Assembly: GCA_022592445.1 (NCBI GenBank)
Contig: JABYQR010000029.1
Location: 124,001-188,000 of the forward strand
From: Cytidiella melzeri
Taxonomy: Eukaryota; Basidiomycota; Agaricomycetes; Polyporales; Irpicaceae
DNA: 64,000 nucleotides
Direction: 5' to 3'
Shown here: positions 32,601-42,236 of the stretch, piece by piece
Position numbering within the stretch: the first letter of the stretch is position 1
Layout: every line of letters begins with the position of its first letter
Notes under the pieces: generated by a model
What the model saw: only the letters and a program-made list of their open reading frames with translations
The model's database searches: none
What the model was told of the DNA's origin: nothing
Made by a program: the position numbers and the translations under genes

Positions 32601-33483
32601 AGGAACAAGCATGGTGCCTTCTGGCAGCTGTTTCTGTGCAGGCATTGAGTTATGGAGTTGTTGCTTGCATCACTTTCTTGTCTACTTACCTGGACATTCT
32701 CCCACCACGCACCACTCCACATCTCACCAAGAATGGGTCTCTCTCCACTCTTGTCCTTGTATTCTTGCTCAGGTGCGTAGTGTAAATGGTCTTTGAAGGT
32801 TGGATTTGCTAGAAGCTCACAAATACATTCTACCAGATTCCGCTTCCATAGCTCGAACACCTCTCGGTTGATGAAGTCCTCTTCCCCTCCATCTGTCTCC
32901 TCAACATGTAGCTCAAAGGTTTCACACTGCCACTCAGGACCACAAGGAAGGGCATCAATTGCCTTCCAAAATGCCTGCTTGTCTTTGAATGACAGTTTCA
33001 AGCAGTTCTGTGTCTTTCAAGACTGGTAAGATCAGCACAATTTCAACATATCATTACTTACAACCTGAAGCTTCAGAAACCTATCAATTTTGGACTGACT
33101 GAGTCCGCTACTCATCTCCCATTGCGCCAGGCCCCACTTCTCTTCACTGGCAAAGGGAGCCCACGGTATGTCTTTGACTTGTTGTTGTTCTTTACTGTCA
33201 TGTATGGCTTCGAACAGAATTTTCCCTCGACTCGTTGCAGCGCCCGCCATCCCAGAGGTATACCAGTGATTGTCAACAAACGGATTCTTTGGCACACCTC
33301 CAGCCTCCAATTTGCATCCTTCAGCAATATCCTTCTGGTCTTTGCCTGGTGTTCACTTTGATGGTGGGATTTCCAAGGGTGGTGACAGCAGTGTATGTGG
33401 TTCATAGGTATCAGGTGTGTCGTTGTTGATGTTGCTTTGCTGGACAGTAGCTGACACAGGGTATGTCGAGCGTGTTCTTGCAT
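29608..33483 (-). pseudogene. Plavaka-family transposase, multi-exon, with a 3' frameshift
   Basis: Plavaka transposases are large basidiomycete DNA-transposon enzymes related to CMC/CACTA types. On the minus strand the frame runs through WAPFASEEKWGLAQWEM, GLSQSKIDRFLKL, YLTIGNIFKSVRRSPLSHAT, VLFGYLPVAKLE, CADGYVCKAYPIVAAYIADH, PEQCLIACCQENHCPKCLV, and LTPDLLHQLHKGVFKDHTVK. It continues with FNIPKLHSMTHYVDSIG, TADGYNTEGPERLHLDFSKH, LLAYVEWYTPFHQYDNTVGM and RRQASIIPITVIVRSCHLIS. These blocks are the family's conserved core in order. Exons are joined by short introns, one of which holds a 724-bp LTR (30089-30812). Near 29790 the frame shifts by one base before DVLQHCDWFYVNVYLRHLG. A normal N-terminal zinc-finger exon was not found. 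The gene is probably inactive. Confidence 0.8.
30089..30812 (+). repeat. Solo LTR, family L1, inside a Plavaka intron
   Basis: It begins TGTAACAGTAATGCTACACT and ends AAATCTGTGACA (TG...CA). It is about 95% identical to 40080-40779. Flanking 5-mers are AGCAC and AGTAC, an almost perfect target duplication. Contents include TATATATACATGAAGG, and GTGCATCAGTGCATCA and GATAAGTGC/GATAAGCGC short repeats near the 3' end. The insertion point lies within the intron that starts GTAAGCACAAG on the minus strand (after NPLKG) and ends TTATTCTAG. Confidence 0.85.
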
Positions 33484-33805
33484 ACCAAAATTTGAGGCAG
33501 GTGGTGTTCAAGCGGATATGTGCTTTGAGCCCCTGCGCCGTTGACTTTTCAACAACACAGTGGAAGCATTAATGAGGTGACATAGCTAGAACACTATGAT
33601 GCAAGCTGCAAGGCAAAGCTTATCGGAGTACGTGTGTTGCATGATTTTTCAAAGCTCTGATGCGTAGTAATGGCATATTTTAGGTCAGCAATATTGTTCT
33701 CCCTGCCAACTTTGTGTGCTTTCCAGGTACCTTTGGCTTCCCCACACGTTTTGCTGCCACATTGACTATCATCTGCCCACATTTCTCTTGTTTCTCACCC
33801 CTTCA

Positions 33806-34398
33806 ATGGCCAAGACCAAAAAGAAAGCTCAAGTCACAGAGGCATCAGAGGATGACCACTCAGATGCTGACAATCCTCAGGCACCCCATGCTACAAGCAC
33901 AACAAGGTGCAGGGTGTTGAGTGCTACTACTTCTCATACAACACAACGAGTGCAAAAGAAGTCTGCCAAGCAGACAAGCTAAGGTGATGTTGCAAAGTCT
34001 CTAGTGCCAGCTGTTGTAACTGATTCCACTCTGTCGCAGATTATGAAGATCTCTTGAAACGAGCTGCAAAGCTTGAAAGAGAGAACAAAGCCTTGAAGTG
34101 GTCAAAGGCCAAAGGTCAGACTTACTTACCATATCTACACTGCCAGCTGACAGCGTACATAGAACCTGGTATGCGAGCAAATGTGCAAGATGGAATTGCA
34201 GCTACTATACAGCCTCTCATTGATGACAATTCTGATGGGGAAGATGCCATGGTACAACAAGACAACCACGGCAACAATGACTCACCTGAGGAAGAAGACA
34301 ACAAAATCATAATTTACAAGTCTCTGGTATGTTACGAGAGTTATAGCATCTTGGTTGTACTCATAATCCCCCAGTTTCAGTCAAAAGGAACCGTTTAA
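33806..34398 (+). CDS. Short transposon-type coiled-coil protein fragment
   Basis: The frame starts MAKTKKKAQVTEASEDDHSD. After a likely intron (about 33980-34039) it continues DYEDLLKRAAKLERENKALK followed by WSKAKGQTYLPYLHC, a basic coiled coil. It then reads GIAATIQPLIDDNSDGEDAM and ends in an acidic stretch. This Lys-rich N-terminus, acidic Ser/Asp region and short coiled coil is common at the start of transposon-borne proteins in agaricomycetes. A downstream intron (GTATGTTACG...CCCCCAG) may have led to more coding sequence, but it is now cut by the solo LTR at 34404 and then the hAT element at 35150. Function unknown. Confidence 0.4.
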
Positions 34399-34403
34399 GC
34401 AAC

Positions 34404-34983
34404 TGTCAAGAGCAAGACAAAATGGAAAGGACGCGGAGTTGCGGAGTTTGCGGAGATGCGGAAACAGAGGAGTGAACAAGGGGGATCAGAATGAGTCTTG
34501 GCTTCAACTAGTTGAGTTGCGCCACTCGGGATTCTCGTGACTTGAATTTGTACTTAGCAGGATCAAAGGTTTGAGAGCAAGGCTCAATCAAAATGCGGAC
34601 CTGCGGAGGTGTGGTGATCGGAACACCGGAGACAGCGAGGAGATGTCGGACAACAACGAGTAAGACGACTTCAGCTAGTGAAGTCGAATGCAGACAAAGA
34701 GAGGATAAGAAGGAGAGTCTTATTCAATATTCAAATTGCTTATTTACTACAGTTGGGTCTTGTATATATACTACAATGACTTCAAGTCCAATAGGAGTAG
34801 ACAAAAGCGGAACAAAGGAAAATGTGCATGCTTGCGGAGCAATAAGAGAATTGTACACAGCATGATGTAAAGGAAACAGATGATAAGGATCATGATGACG
34901 TGGGTGCGGAGATGCGGAGTATGCGGCGCGGTGTTCAGGTGCGGAGGTCACGTGAAGTCGGGTGGTTGGACCGGGTTGTAACA
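34404..34983 (-). repeat. Solo LTR (580 bp) with perfect 5-bp target duplication GCAAC
   Basis: On the + strand it runs TGTCAAGAGCAAGAC ... GGGTTGTAACA and is flanked by GCAAC at 34399-34403 and 34984-34988. On the minus strand it looks like a transcribed LTR: GTAGTATATATACAAG as TATA box and, further on, GAGAATCCCGAGTGGCGCAA. It contains many GCGGAG hexamers at both ends (34431-34460, 34590, 34900-34945). No internal retroelement sequence remains, so it arose by LTR-LTR recombination. Confidence 0.9.
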
Positions 34984-35149
34984 GCAACCAAGTAACTGTC
35001 ACAACGTGTCAACAACTCCAAGGCAGTCACACCAGTGGACATGAACAAGGAGCATCTGCTCCATAGCGTCGTAGCCACTATGCCAGTGGTACCTGCCATT
35101 TGAGCCCAAGATACTTCACACTCATCTTCTCCACTGTCACAGCTGTTGT

Positions 35150-35330
35150 TAGGGACCAGCACAAGTGCAGGTTACTCGTGAGTAGGCATGGGTAGACTTG
35201 TGAAAAATAAGCCCAAGTACCTGACCCGCGGGTCCAAGTACCTGGATCCCACGGGTCAGTACGGATCTGGGTTGGCGATTTTGTATGCTACAAGTACCTG
35301 CAAGTAACCTACACCGAGAGCACACCGGGC
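35150..35330 (+). repeat. hAT left end: TIR plus subterminal motif cluster
   Basis: TIR TAGGGACCAGCACAAGTG, followed by CAGGTTACTCGTGAGTAGGC, the perfect palindrome GACCCGCGGGTC at about 35223-35234, CCAAGTACCTGGATCC and CTACAAGTACCTGCAAGTA. Motifs recur at the other end, as expected for transposase-binding sites. Confidence 0.75.
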
Positions 35331-35336
35331 TATCTA

Positions 35337-38176
35337 CTAAGCTGTGCTAATGCTGTCCATGCTCTCGCTTTCAGAGTCCGAGTCCAACATAACAACTGTT
35401 CCAGCGCGTGTCCTCTTCCGCTTCTTAGCGAAGACATCCACAATCTCCCCCTCAGGAACAAACCCCGGCATTTTGAACCATGAGCTAAGCACTGTAGCAG
35501 CTCGAACAGACTCGTCCGAGAGATTATGGCGGAGCTTGCTCACAGTCAGTCCACCACGCGAGAATCCACGCTCGACATCCACCGACGACGCTGTAAACCA
35601 GAATAGTGAGACCCCTGCAACAGCTAGCAGCAATAAAATACTGTTACCTGGCGCCGACAGAAAGTCAATAGCCATGCGGCTCATTGGACAAACCCCGATC
35701 GCATGCCACCACTGCAACGGGTCGCTGACCCCGTTGATCGGCGGTGTATCAAACCACTCTTCGAGTGCATCAGCAGATGACTCACTGGCGCCAAAGTTAT
35801 CAATGGCATCGAAAAGATTTGTTGTAGAACCCTGAGAATGGGCACAGTTGGTGACCAAGCACACAAGAAAAAAGGAAAGACGTACTGATGAGCCATTAGC
35901 TTCAGTGCTTACACTGCTATTAGGCCTGTAATGCTTCCATTGGTCTCGAAGAATCGTCTTTGCGGCCTCGATCCACTCTGCCTTCCATCCTTTGGCCCGG
36001 AAATAAGCCAGCTTGTATCTCGGATGAAGTACTGGAAGCTCTGATTAGGGCGATAGCTTATTAAAGGATGATGAACGTACCCATCGCGCAACGATGCATA
36101 ATGGAGTCATCCGTCTTCGCGTAATACTTGTCCAGAACAGCGCAACCGCGAGCAGCCGCGACACGGAGGATTGATGAAAGGGTAATGTCGTTGCTCATGC
36201 TGTTACACTGCTCCGTGAGAAGGTCGATGATCGGAATGACCTCGTGTAGCAGCGGTCTATTTTTTTGGGACATCCGATTGGTTGCATCGAGGAAAACCTG
36301 GATCAATATCAATGTCAGAAGAGGACGACAATCAGTAACTGCAGCGGACAGACCTTGAGAAGTGGTTCAAGGGTCTTGAGTAATGTCCATTCTTCATCAG
36401 TAAGTCGGTACTGTTTGAGCGCGGTCTTCTTATCCGTGTTGAATGCGGGCATAATGGTGAGCATGTCCAGCGGCCGCCGTAGATGAATTGCTGAGCTAAG
36501 CATCATGGACGTCGAGTTCCATCTGGTTCGAACGGCCTGCGAAATGTGTCGAGAGGGAACATCGAGCTTGTTGCAGAGCCCATCGAGCTCGGTAAGCATT
36601 ACCGGTGACTTGGCAATGCGGTTGGCAAGTTTCGTGACCTATGTAGCAGGTTAATTGGCATATTTGTGCTGAATAGCAGCACCCACGTACCTTTTTCAGA
36701 GCTGAGCGGCCGCGCTTGGCATCCCAGTCCAACAAAATAACACGCTCATCGACGTCGGCAGCAATCTCGTCTATCTCCGCCTCGTCGTGAGCCTGCCGGT
36801 CCGTGTCTATCTCCTCATCTTGCTCCAAGTCTTCAGGGTTATCGTCAGCATCGTCAATGTCTTCGTCTTCGTCAGTCACGCCGGCAAGTGCATCGGCATT
36901 TGTAGTCTTGCGCTTGGAGATGAAAGGTGAGAGGATGGCCTACAAGGGTTCATTATCATTGAGGTCGTAGTGATTATTGGGACCGCTCACCTTCACAACG
37001 AGGTTGATGATGTGGCATATGCATCGGATTTGAGTATGGCGTCCGTTGCGGCCAGTTGGAAGTGCCATCTCTAGCGTTGCGATGGCCGTATCATTGTTTG
37101 ATGCGTTGTCGCATGCCTGGCCGAGAAGCTGTGACAGATATCAGTACAATTTCGAGGCATTGGATACTGCGACTCACCTTTTTGTCGACATTGAATTCGC
37201 GAAGACAGTGCTCTATCTGTTCACCCAGGTAGATGCCGGTGTGACTCTTCGTCAGTCTACAAAGTGGAAGAATAAGGCAATGAGAAAAGAAGTCCGATGA
37301 GCAAACTGTACTTTATGATATCGAGGATTGTTGAACACGGAGCGCCGTCTCGAGTGAAGTAGATGATGACGCCGAGGAAGGAGATGACGTTGGGCGAGGT
37401 CCAGCCATCAAAACCAATGTGAACTTGGCCCTCATACTGACCAAGAAGCTTTGCGACGGCGCGCTTGCAGATTTGAAATGTCTCCTTCACGTCGCGGGAC
37501 ACAGTGAATGATGATGGGACCTTGACACGAGCGTACAACATCTTGAAAATGTCCAGGAGTTCTGGGTCGTCAAGTATACCGAATGGACGATGACGCTGTG
37601 TTACCCAGCTGACGGCTTTGAAGCGCATTTTCGCATCAGAGTATGTTGAACCGTGGGCGAATGAAGCGATGCTCGAATCTTCAGAAGTGACCGCAGGGTC
37701 ACAACAATCTTCGTGGCGTTTGAGGTTGCTGGTCGAATCGTCATAATGTACGCGAACGAGGAAGCGCGAGGGGTTCCTGGTTCAGAAACAATAGCAAATT
37801 AGCAAAACTTGAATGAAAGAATAGATCCAGGCAAATTGAACATACTTGAGGCAGATGAATTGGTATTTGACCTCGCCGTTCTCAACAATGATGTTCGGTG
37901 GCATCTTGAAGTGCTTGTATGATCGTGACGTCCATGAAGCAAGCTGCTTGGCTGTTGTCCATTAGTATTTGGAAAGCAAGCAGATGTTAATGTTGTAAAC
38001 TTACTAAGGACTTCTTCGTTACTCTTGTTAGCAGTATCGTATCGTATATCGAACTTCTCCTTCTTGGAAAGTGGACGAGCGGGGGTTGTAGATGAGCTCG
38101 TGGACTCGCTGGGGGAGTTTGGTGCCGGCGAGGAAGTTTCGTCGATTGTACGGTGGCGCTTGCGCTGACGAGACAT
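35337..38176 (-). CDS. hAT transposase (Ac-like, ribonuclease-H fold)
   Basis: From Met at 38176 (MSRQRKRHRTIDETSSPAPN) a Ser/Pro-rich start leads to SKKEKFDIRYDTANKSNEEV and a BED-like segment (YQFICLK...DDSTSNLKRHEDCC). Next come PFGILDDPELLDIFKMLYAR, VHIGFDGWTSPNVISFLGVI (first catalytic Asp region), LGQACDNASNND, HTQIRCICHIINLVVKAI (the CxxC..H block of hAT enzymes), an acidic insert (DEDEDIDDADDNPEDLEQDE), RTRWNSTSMML (conserved RW), RLTDEEWTLLKTLEPLL and VFLDATNRMSQKNRPLLHEV. The C-terminal dimerisation domain has ASSVDVERGFSRGGLTVSKL. The tail is a nuclear-signal-like AKKRKRTRAGT plus an acidic end. About nine exons each restore the frame, and no stop or shift was found. The element has intact ends, so it may be autonomous. 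Confidence 0.85.
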
Positions 38177-39564
38177 GCAGCACGGAAAGAGAAAGAATAG
38201 ACGATGGGCGATGGGCGATGGAGGGAACAGAGGCGAGGACCAAAAAAAAATCGCTGCAGCTTCTCACGGCGAAATCATTCGGTATCGCACTCGCGAGAGG
38301 GGCGCGTTAGGGGCAAGATACTTAGGAGTCTGAGGGATTTATCCATAAGTATAACTACATGGGGAAGAATTACAAGAGAATAAGATGAAGATAGAGCACT
38401 AACCGCTGGTGGACAACATTGCTCAAAGTGAATAAGTGTGCCATGTCGACGTCTTCGTCACCGCATCCGCTGCACGACTCTGACTACCCCACGGCAGCCA
38501 CGCACTCAAAACCCGACGCTTACTCCCCGAGGGGATATCCACGTCAAAGCGGGCCTGAATGACGAGTAGGCTACAATTCACTTCTACTTACAACTGCCGG
38601 GTAGTTCAAGGTAGCACAGGGAGCAATCATTGAGCAGCGGTGACGAGGAAGCATTCTTTGAGAGACAGTGTATGTCAGTGATGAAATACTAGTAGCTTGA
38701 GGCGAAAGACAAGGATGTTGTGTTGAGAATTGAGAGCGTGTAGTACATGGCAGGCATGGAATTATATGCAGTCAGCAGTACGTAACTAGAGTCAACCCGA
38801 CAGTGTACCGCATCTGTGCCACGACACACTCCTGCCTACCATCTAGACTGTCAAGAAGGCCAACTCCGACCATTGGAGATAGCCATCGAGACACCTGGAC
38901 CACGCAGAGAGTCCTCCAATCGCTGTTGCATCCCCTTTATTGTTCCTTGAGTTGGTTGTCTAGATGCTAAGTAGTTGCCAAGTAAGTGCTCCCGCGTTCA
39001 CTCGCTCAAACTAAAGCTCATATATACTTGTTCAGTCAGCTGCAGCTTTACATTCATTGCAAGCACGAACGAACAGCCTCATACCACACGCGCACCCCCT
39101 CACCATCGACTCCAAGCACAGGGTCCAAGCCCATATAGAGAACGATCAAGTGCAGCACACTAGAAGTGTCCCGCACTTGAACCTGCACGAAAGCTGTTCG
39201 TGCAGGTTAATGTCACATTTTTTTTACAAGACGAGCGGTTGTTAGGTGCGTCATGGCTCCTCAGTCTATCTTCAAACTCGCACTGACTCCATCTTTAGCT
39301 ACGATGCCACCGAGTCAATCTCACGACAACTCACGGCGCTGGCTCAACCCTGAGCGCCCCTCGATCCCAACCAACATACCTTGCCTAACCCTAACGGCCT
39401 GACAGACCTCAAGATCGCGAATTGTCACTATTTGATTATTTTCAACGCTGAAGCACTTGAACGTGATGTCCTTGGTTTATCCGTTGCTTGGTGTTCCGAA
39501 TAATGAGTAGCTTCATCCGGATAAGTAGTGTAACATCTGATACTTATATCGTAACAGTCTGTGT
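38177..39564. other. Noncoding 5' part of the hAT element
   Basis: About 1.4 kb upstream of the transposase gene inside the element. It holds its promoter and a perfect 12-bp stem hairpin at 39180-39208 (AACCTGCACGAA / TTCGTGCAGGTT, 5-nt loop), followed by a T run (39219-39227). A + frame at 38975-39245 has no recognisable product. Confidence 0.5.
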
Positions 39565-39804
39565 AGATATGTACAAGTACTTGACCTGATAGATCTGCGG
39601 CAGGTTATTACCTGACCCATGGATCCCAGGTACTCGTGGGACTACTCGTGGCAGGTCGACCTGCGGGTTGGCAGGTACCTGCAGTGCGGCTCTGAATCAC
39701 CCGTGGCAAAGCACCTGCGCGGATCTGAGTAGCGTTTTGGAGAGTGCGGTGACCTGCAGGTCGCGGATCCAGGTCACCCGCGGGTACACTCGTGCTGGTC
39801 CCTA
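39565..39804 (-). repeat. hAT right end: TIR plus subterminal motif cluster
   Basis: It contains GTACAAGTACTTGACCTG, GACCCATGGATCCCAGGTAC, GGCAGGTACCTGCAG, GACCTGCAGGTC, GCGGATCCAGGTCACCCGCG and the terminal CACTCGTGCTGGTCCCTA. At least eight AGGTACC/AGGTC-type units occur in 240 bp. Confidence 0.75.
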
Positions 39805-40079
39805 GCTGTTGTCACGGTCCCATGCTTAGCCGCACAGTCGCCATTCCTCACAAGCTAGTGATCACATGTATATCAATGACTCTTTACCTCCCCTATGCCG
39901 TTCTCCAAGCCGACTGTGTTCGCCATCTCTGCCTCTGCTCCACTCAACCACCACATTGCCAGATAGAGCGAGCTCACCAGTTGATGATCCTGACCATGAT
40001 GTTTCCTATAATAAGTAGCTTTATGTACACATAGCTGGGAAATCTAACTACAGCTTGTTGTTTCTAGGAGCTTGTGACT

Positions 40080-40779
40080 GTAACAGTAATGCTACACTCA
40101 CCAGATGAGTTGGTTAACTTGAGGGGGATGTGGTGAGATAGAGAGTAAGAGTGTTGGTGAGCGAAGTACTGGTAGGTACTGAGTAGTCCTGGTTCAACAG
40201 AGTGGATAAGACTGAGGGGATATGCCCTCAGGAGTGCCTCTATATATACATGAAGGGGAGGACCCCAGGTACTACCCTAAGACCCCTAATACCTACATGA
40301 GTAAGCGAAGTAATCTACCTTACTAAGCATGCCCTATGCCCTAGTGGTGCCACTTCAATAATCAACTAATAGCAATTGTCCCCATGGCCTGACCCCATGA
40401 CCTAGTCCCAAGGCTAGATTTGTTCTAGCTTGTTCTAAGACAAGGCTAGACTTTTCTAGAAGGTTCTAAGAACTATGACATCATCTACTAGAATGTTCTA
40501 CAATATGACATCATAGTTCCAGCATGTTCTACAAGGTTCTAGAGAGTTCTATAATGTGATACACAGATAAGGAAAGAAGTGCATCAGTGCATCAGAGACA
40601 GAGGGTGCATCAGTGCATCAATTGATAGGCACTGAAATAAGTGCCAGAATAAGTGCCTGATAAGCGCTGATAAGTGCCTAAATAGACGCTGGATAAGTGC
40701 TGGATAAGTGCTTAAATATTCCCAATAATACTGTTGCCTGGTAAGGCAAGTCTTGTAGAAACATTTAAAATCTGTGACA
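40080..40779 (+). repeat. Solo LTR, family L1, second copy
   Basis: It is the same family and orientation as 30089-30812: TGTAACAGTAATGCTACACT ... AAAATCTGTGACA. It differs by scattered substitutions and small deletions, especially in the TAAGTGCC repeat zone. Flanking 5-mers GTGAC and GTAAT do not match, so no clear target duplication is left. The ~300-bp sequences on either side (39813-40079 and 40780-41207) show no gene. Confidence 0.85.
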
Positions 40780-41207
40780 GTAATCCTTGCACAATCATCC
40801 CTGACCACCACATTGTTTTGCTCATCCCTGTTTCTTCACTTGAATGGGGCTCAGGCATCCCCTGCTTCTAAATTTTCTCAGACAGAGATTGAGCGATCCG
40901 TTGAGCAGTCAAAGGCTTCTGCGTGCCACTGACATGAGCACCAGGCACACTCTCGATGTAGCAAAGTCAGCTTGTATTTTCACTTCAACACAAACTCCTG
41001 GACCCGAGTCACCGTTCTACAGCAGTTGCTTGATGCGGCCTTGAAAGCTTGAACCTTGAGTTCATGACGTAGTAGCTTGTCACGCAGATCCATATTGTGA
41101 CCGCCTTGTCACAGAACCACTGGCATGTTCACCGTGTGCGTACATTTCGACTGACTACTAGCCATCGTACGCAGGAATACTAACTTGTGTTCAAAGATGC
41201 TTTGCGG

Positions 41208-41362
41208 ATGGTGTCAAGAAACTTCGACACGGAAAGACAACGAGGCCAGCCAAGTTGGAGTTTGAAGGTCACCGTAAGTTCTACACGCCGCTTTGGTGCT
41301 GGCATCCCGAAGTTGACGGGACTCCCTGCGTTCATCTAAGCCACTGCCGGCATAAGGACGCC
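41208..41362 (+). other. Cys/His-rich exon-like segment of unknown origin
   Basis: After a possible acceptor (TTCAAAG at 41199) the + strand reads CFADGVKKLRHGKTTRPAKL, EFEGHRKFYTPLWCWHPEVD and GTPCVHLSHCRHKDAAPVH, then meets a GTGAGT donor at about 41362. The C-x-H-x8-C-x-H-x2-H-C-x-H pattern suggests metal binding. No family was recognised. Part of the following sequence is duplicated (41364-41420 resembles 41534-41590). It could be one exon of a decayed gene. Confidence 0.3.
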
Positions 41363-41419
41363 GCACCTGTGCACAGTGAGTGCTTTATTTACCTCTGCCG
41401 CCAGCGCTGGCATATGTGA

Positions 41420-42150
41420 TCACATAACTCTCAACATACACATGCGGACTCGAACGATCACGGAGCACTCGCTTGAACCGCCTACCGTCTCTGGTATCCA
41501 ACCAGTGAGAAAGCAGAGCCACAAGGGCGCCGGGGTACCTGTGCAGAGTGAGTTCTTTCGATCACCTCTAGCGCTAGCGCTGGTATACCATGACTTACAC
41601 GGTTCATGATTAGTCACGCGTTGCAATGCAAAATCGCAGAACACTTGCTTGTAACGCCCACCATCCTCGGATTTCAATTCAGAGCAGAGCAGCGCATTCA
41701 CAGCTTCGTCTATACGGTCCGAGCAAATTTCCAATATGTATCCAATCCTTCGAGGACTGACGCCGTGTCTCCACTGAAATTGCGGTTCACATGGGCCCGC
41801 CAGTATCCTCTCAATTGAACGGGCCAGTTTATATTCGTAAGGATGAACTCTTTGTGTTGCCCAAATGAATATTAAGCCCTGTGATGGTGAATTCTGGACG
41901 GCAGCATCGTTAGATATTGCGGTAAGTAGCTCCAGTTCCTCAGTACCTATGTCACGTACCTCAAATAGTTCGCTCACATCATCACCAACGCACAGCTTCT
42001 CAGTGGTATATAGAGTTTCTCCGAGGCAACCAGCGGTCGGAAATCAGTATCACGTCTCGGATGAAATGGACGTACTTGGTTTGAAATCTAGTCGAGCATT
42101 CGCTTCAAACCTTGTGCAGGAGGCGCTATGTATAAAGTCACTGGCAGGTG
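41420..42150 (-). CDS. Unrecognised minus-strand coding region, head-to-head with the DUF6535 gene
   Basis: Reading frames on the minus strand include FQTKYVHFIRDVILISDRWL, GETLYTTEKLCVGDDVSELF then a GTACGT donor. After an acceptor at GTCCAG they continue NSPSQGLIFIWATQRVHPYE, YKLARSIERILAGPCEPQFQ, WRHGVSPRRIGYILEICSDR and IDEAVNALLCSELKSEDGGR. The composition looks protein-like and a phase-compatible intron exists, but I know no family. The 5' end, exact splicing and 3' end are uncertain. It may be a decayed gene. Confidence 0.35.
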
Positions 42151-42236
42151 CTCAAAATAATCCAGAACACTTTCCCTCGACCTTTTCGCATGTACGTTGA
42201 AAATTCCTTGACTTGTTTCTCGACACTAATTTTTCC

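Larger units (their letters stand above)
35150..39804 (-). mobile_element. Complete hAT transposon (4,655 bp) with 8-bp target duplication GCTGTTGT
   Basis: The left end is TAGGGACCAGCACAAGTG (35150) and the right end, read inward, is TAGGGACCAGCACGAGTG (39804), one mismatch in 18. GCTGTTGT is present directly outside both ends (35142-35149 and 39805-39812). An 8-bp duplication is diagnostic for hAT elements. Subterminal zones at both ends are dense in palindromic GACCCGCGGGTC, GGATCC and AGGTACCT motifs. It carries one multi-exon transposase gene on the minus strand. Confidence 0.93.

Noticed and set aside
38975..39245. + open frames inside the hAT element
   Set aside because: Short, without homology, and overlapping a hairpin and a T run.
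30089..40779. A full-length LTR retrotransposon bounded by the two L1 LTRs
   Set aside because: The interior holds unrelated DNA transposons, no gag-pol, and the outer 5-mers do not match; treated as two solo LTRs.
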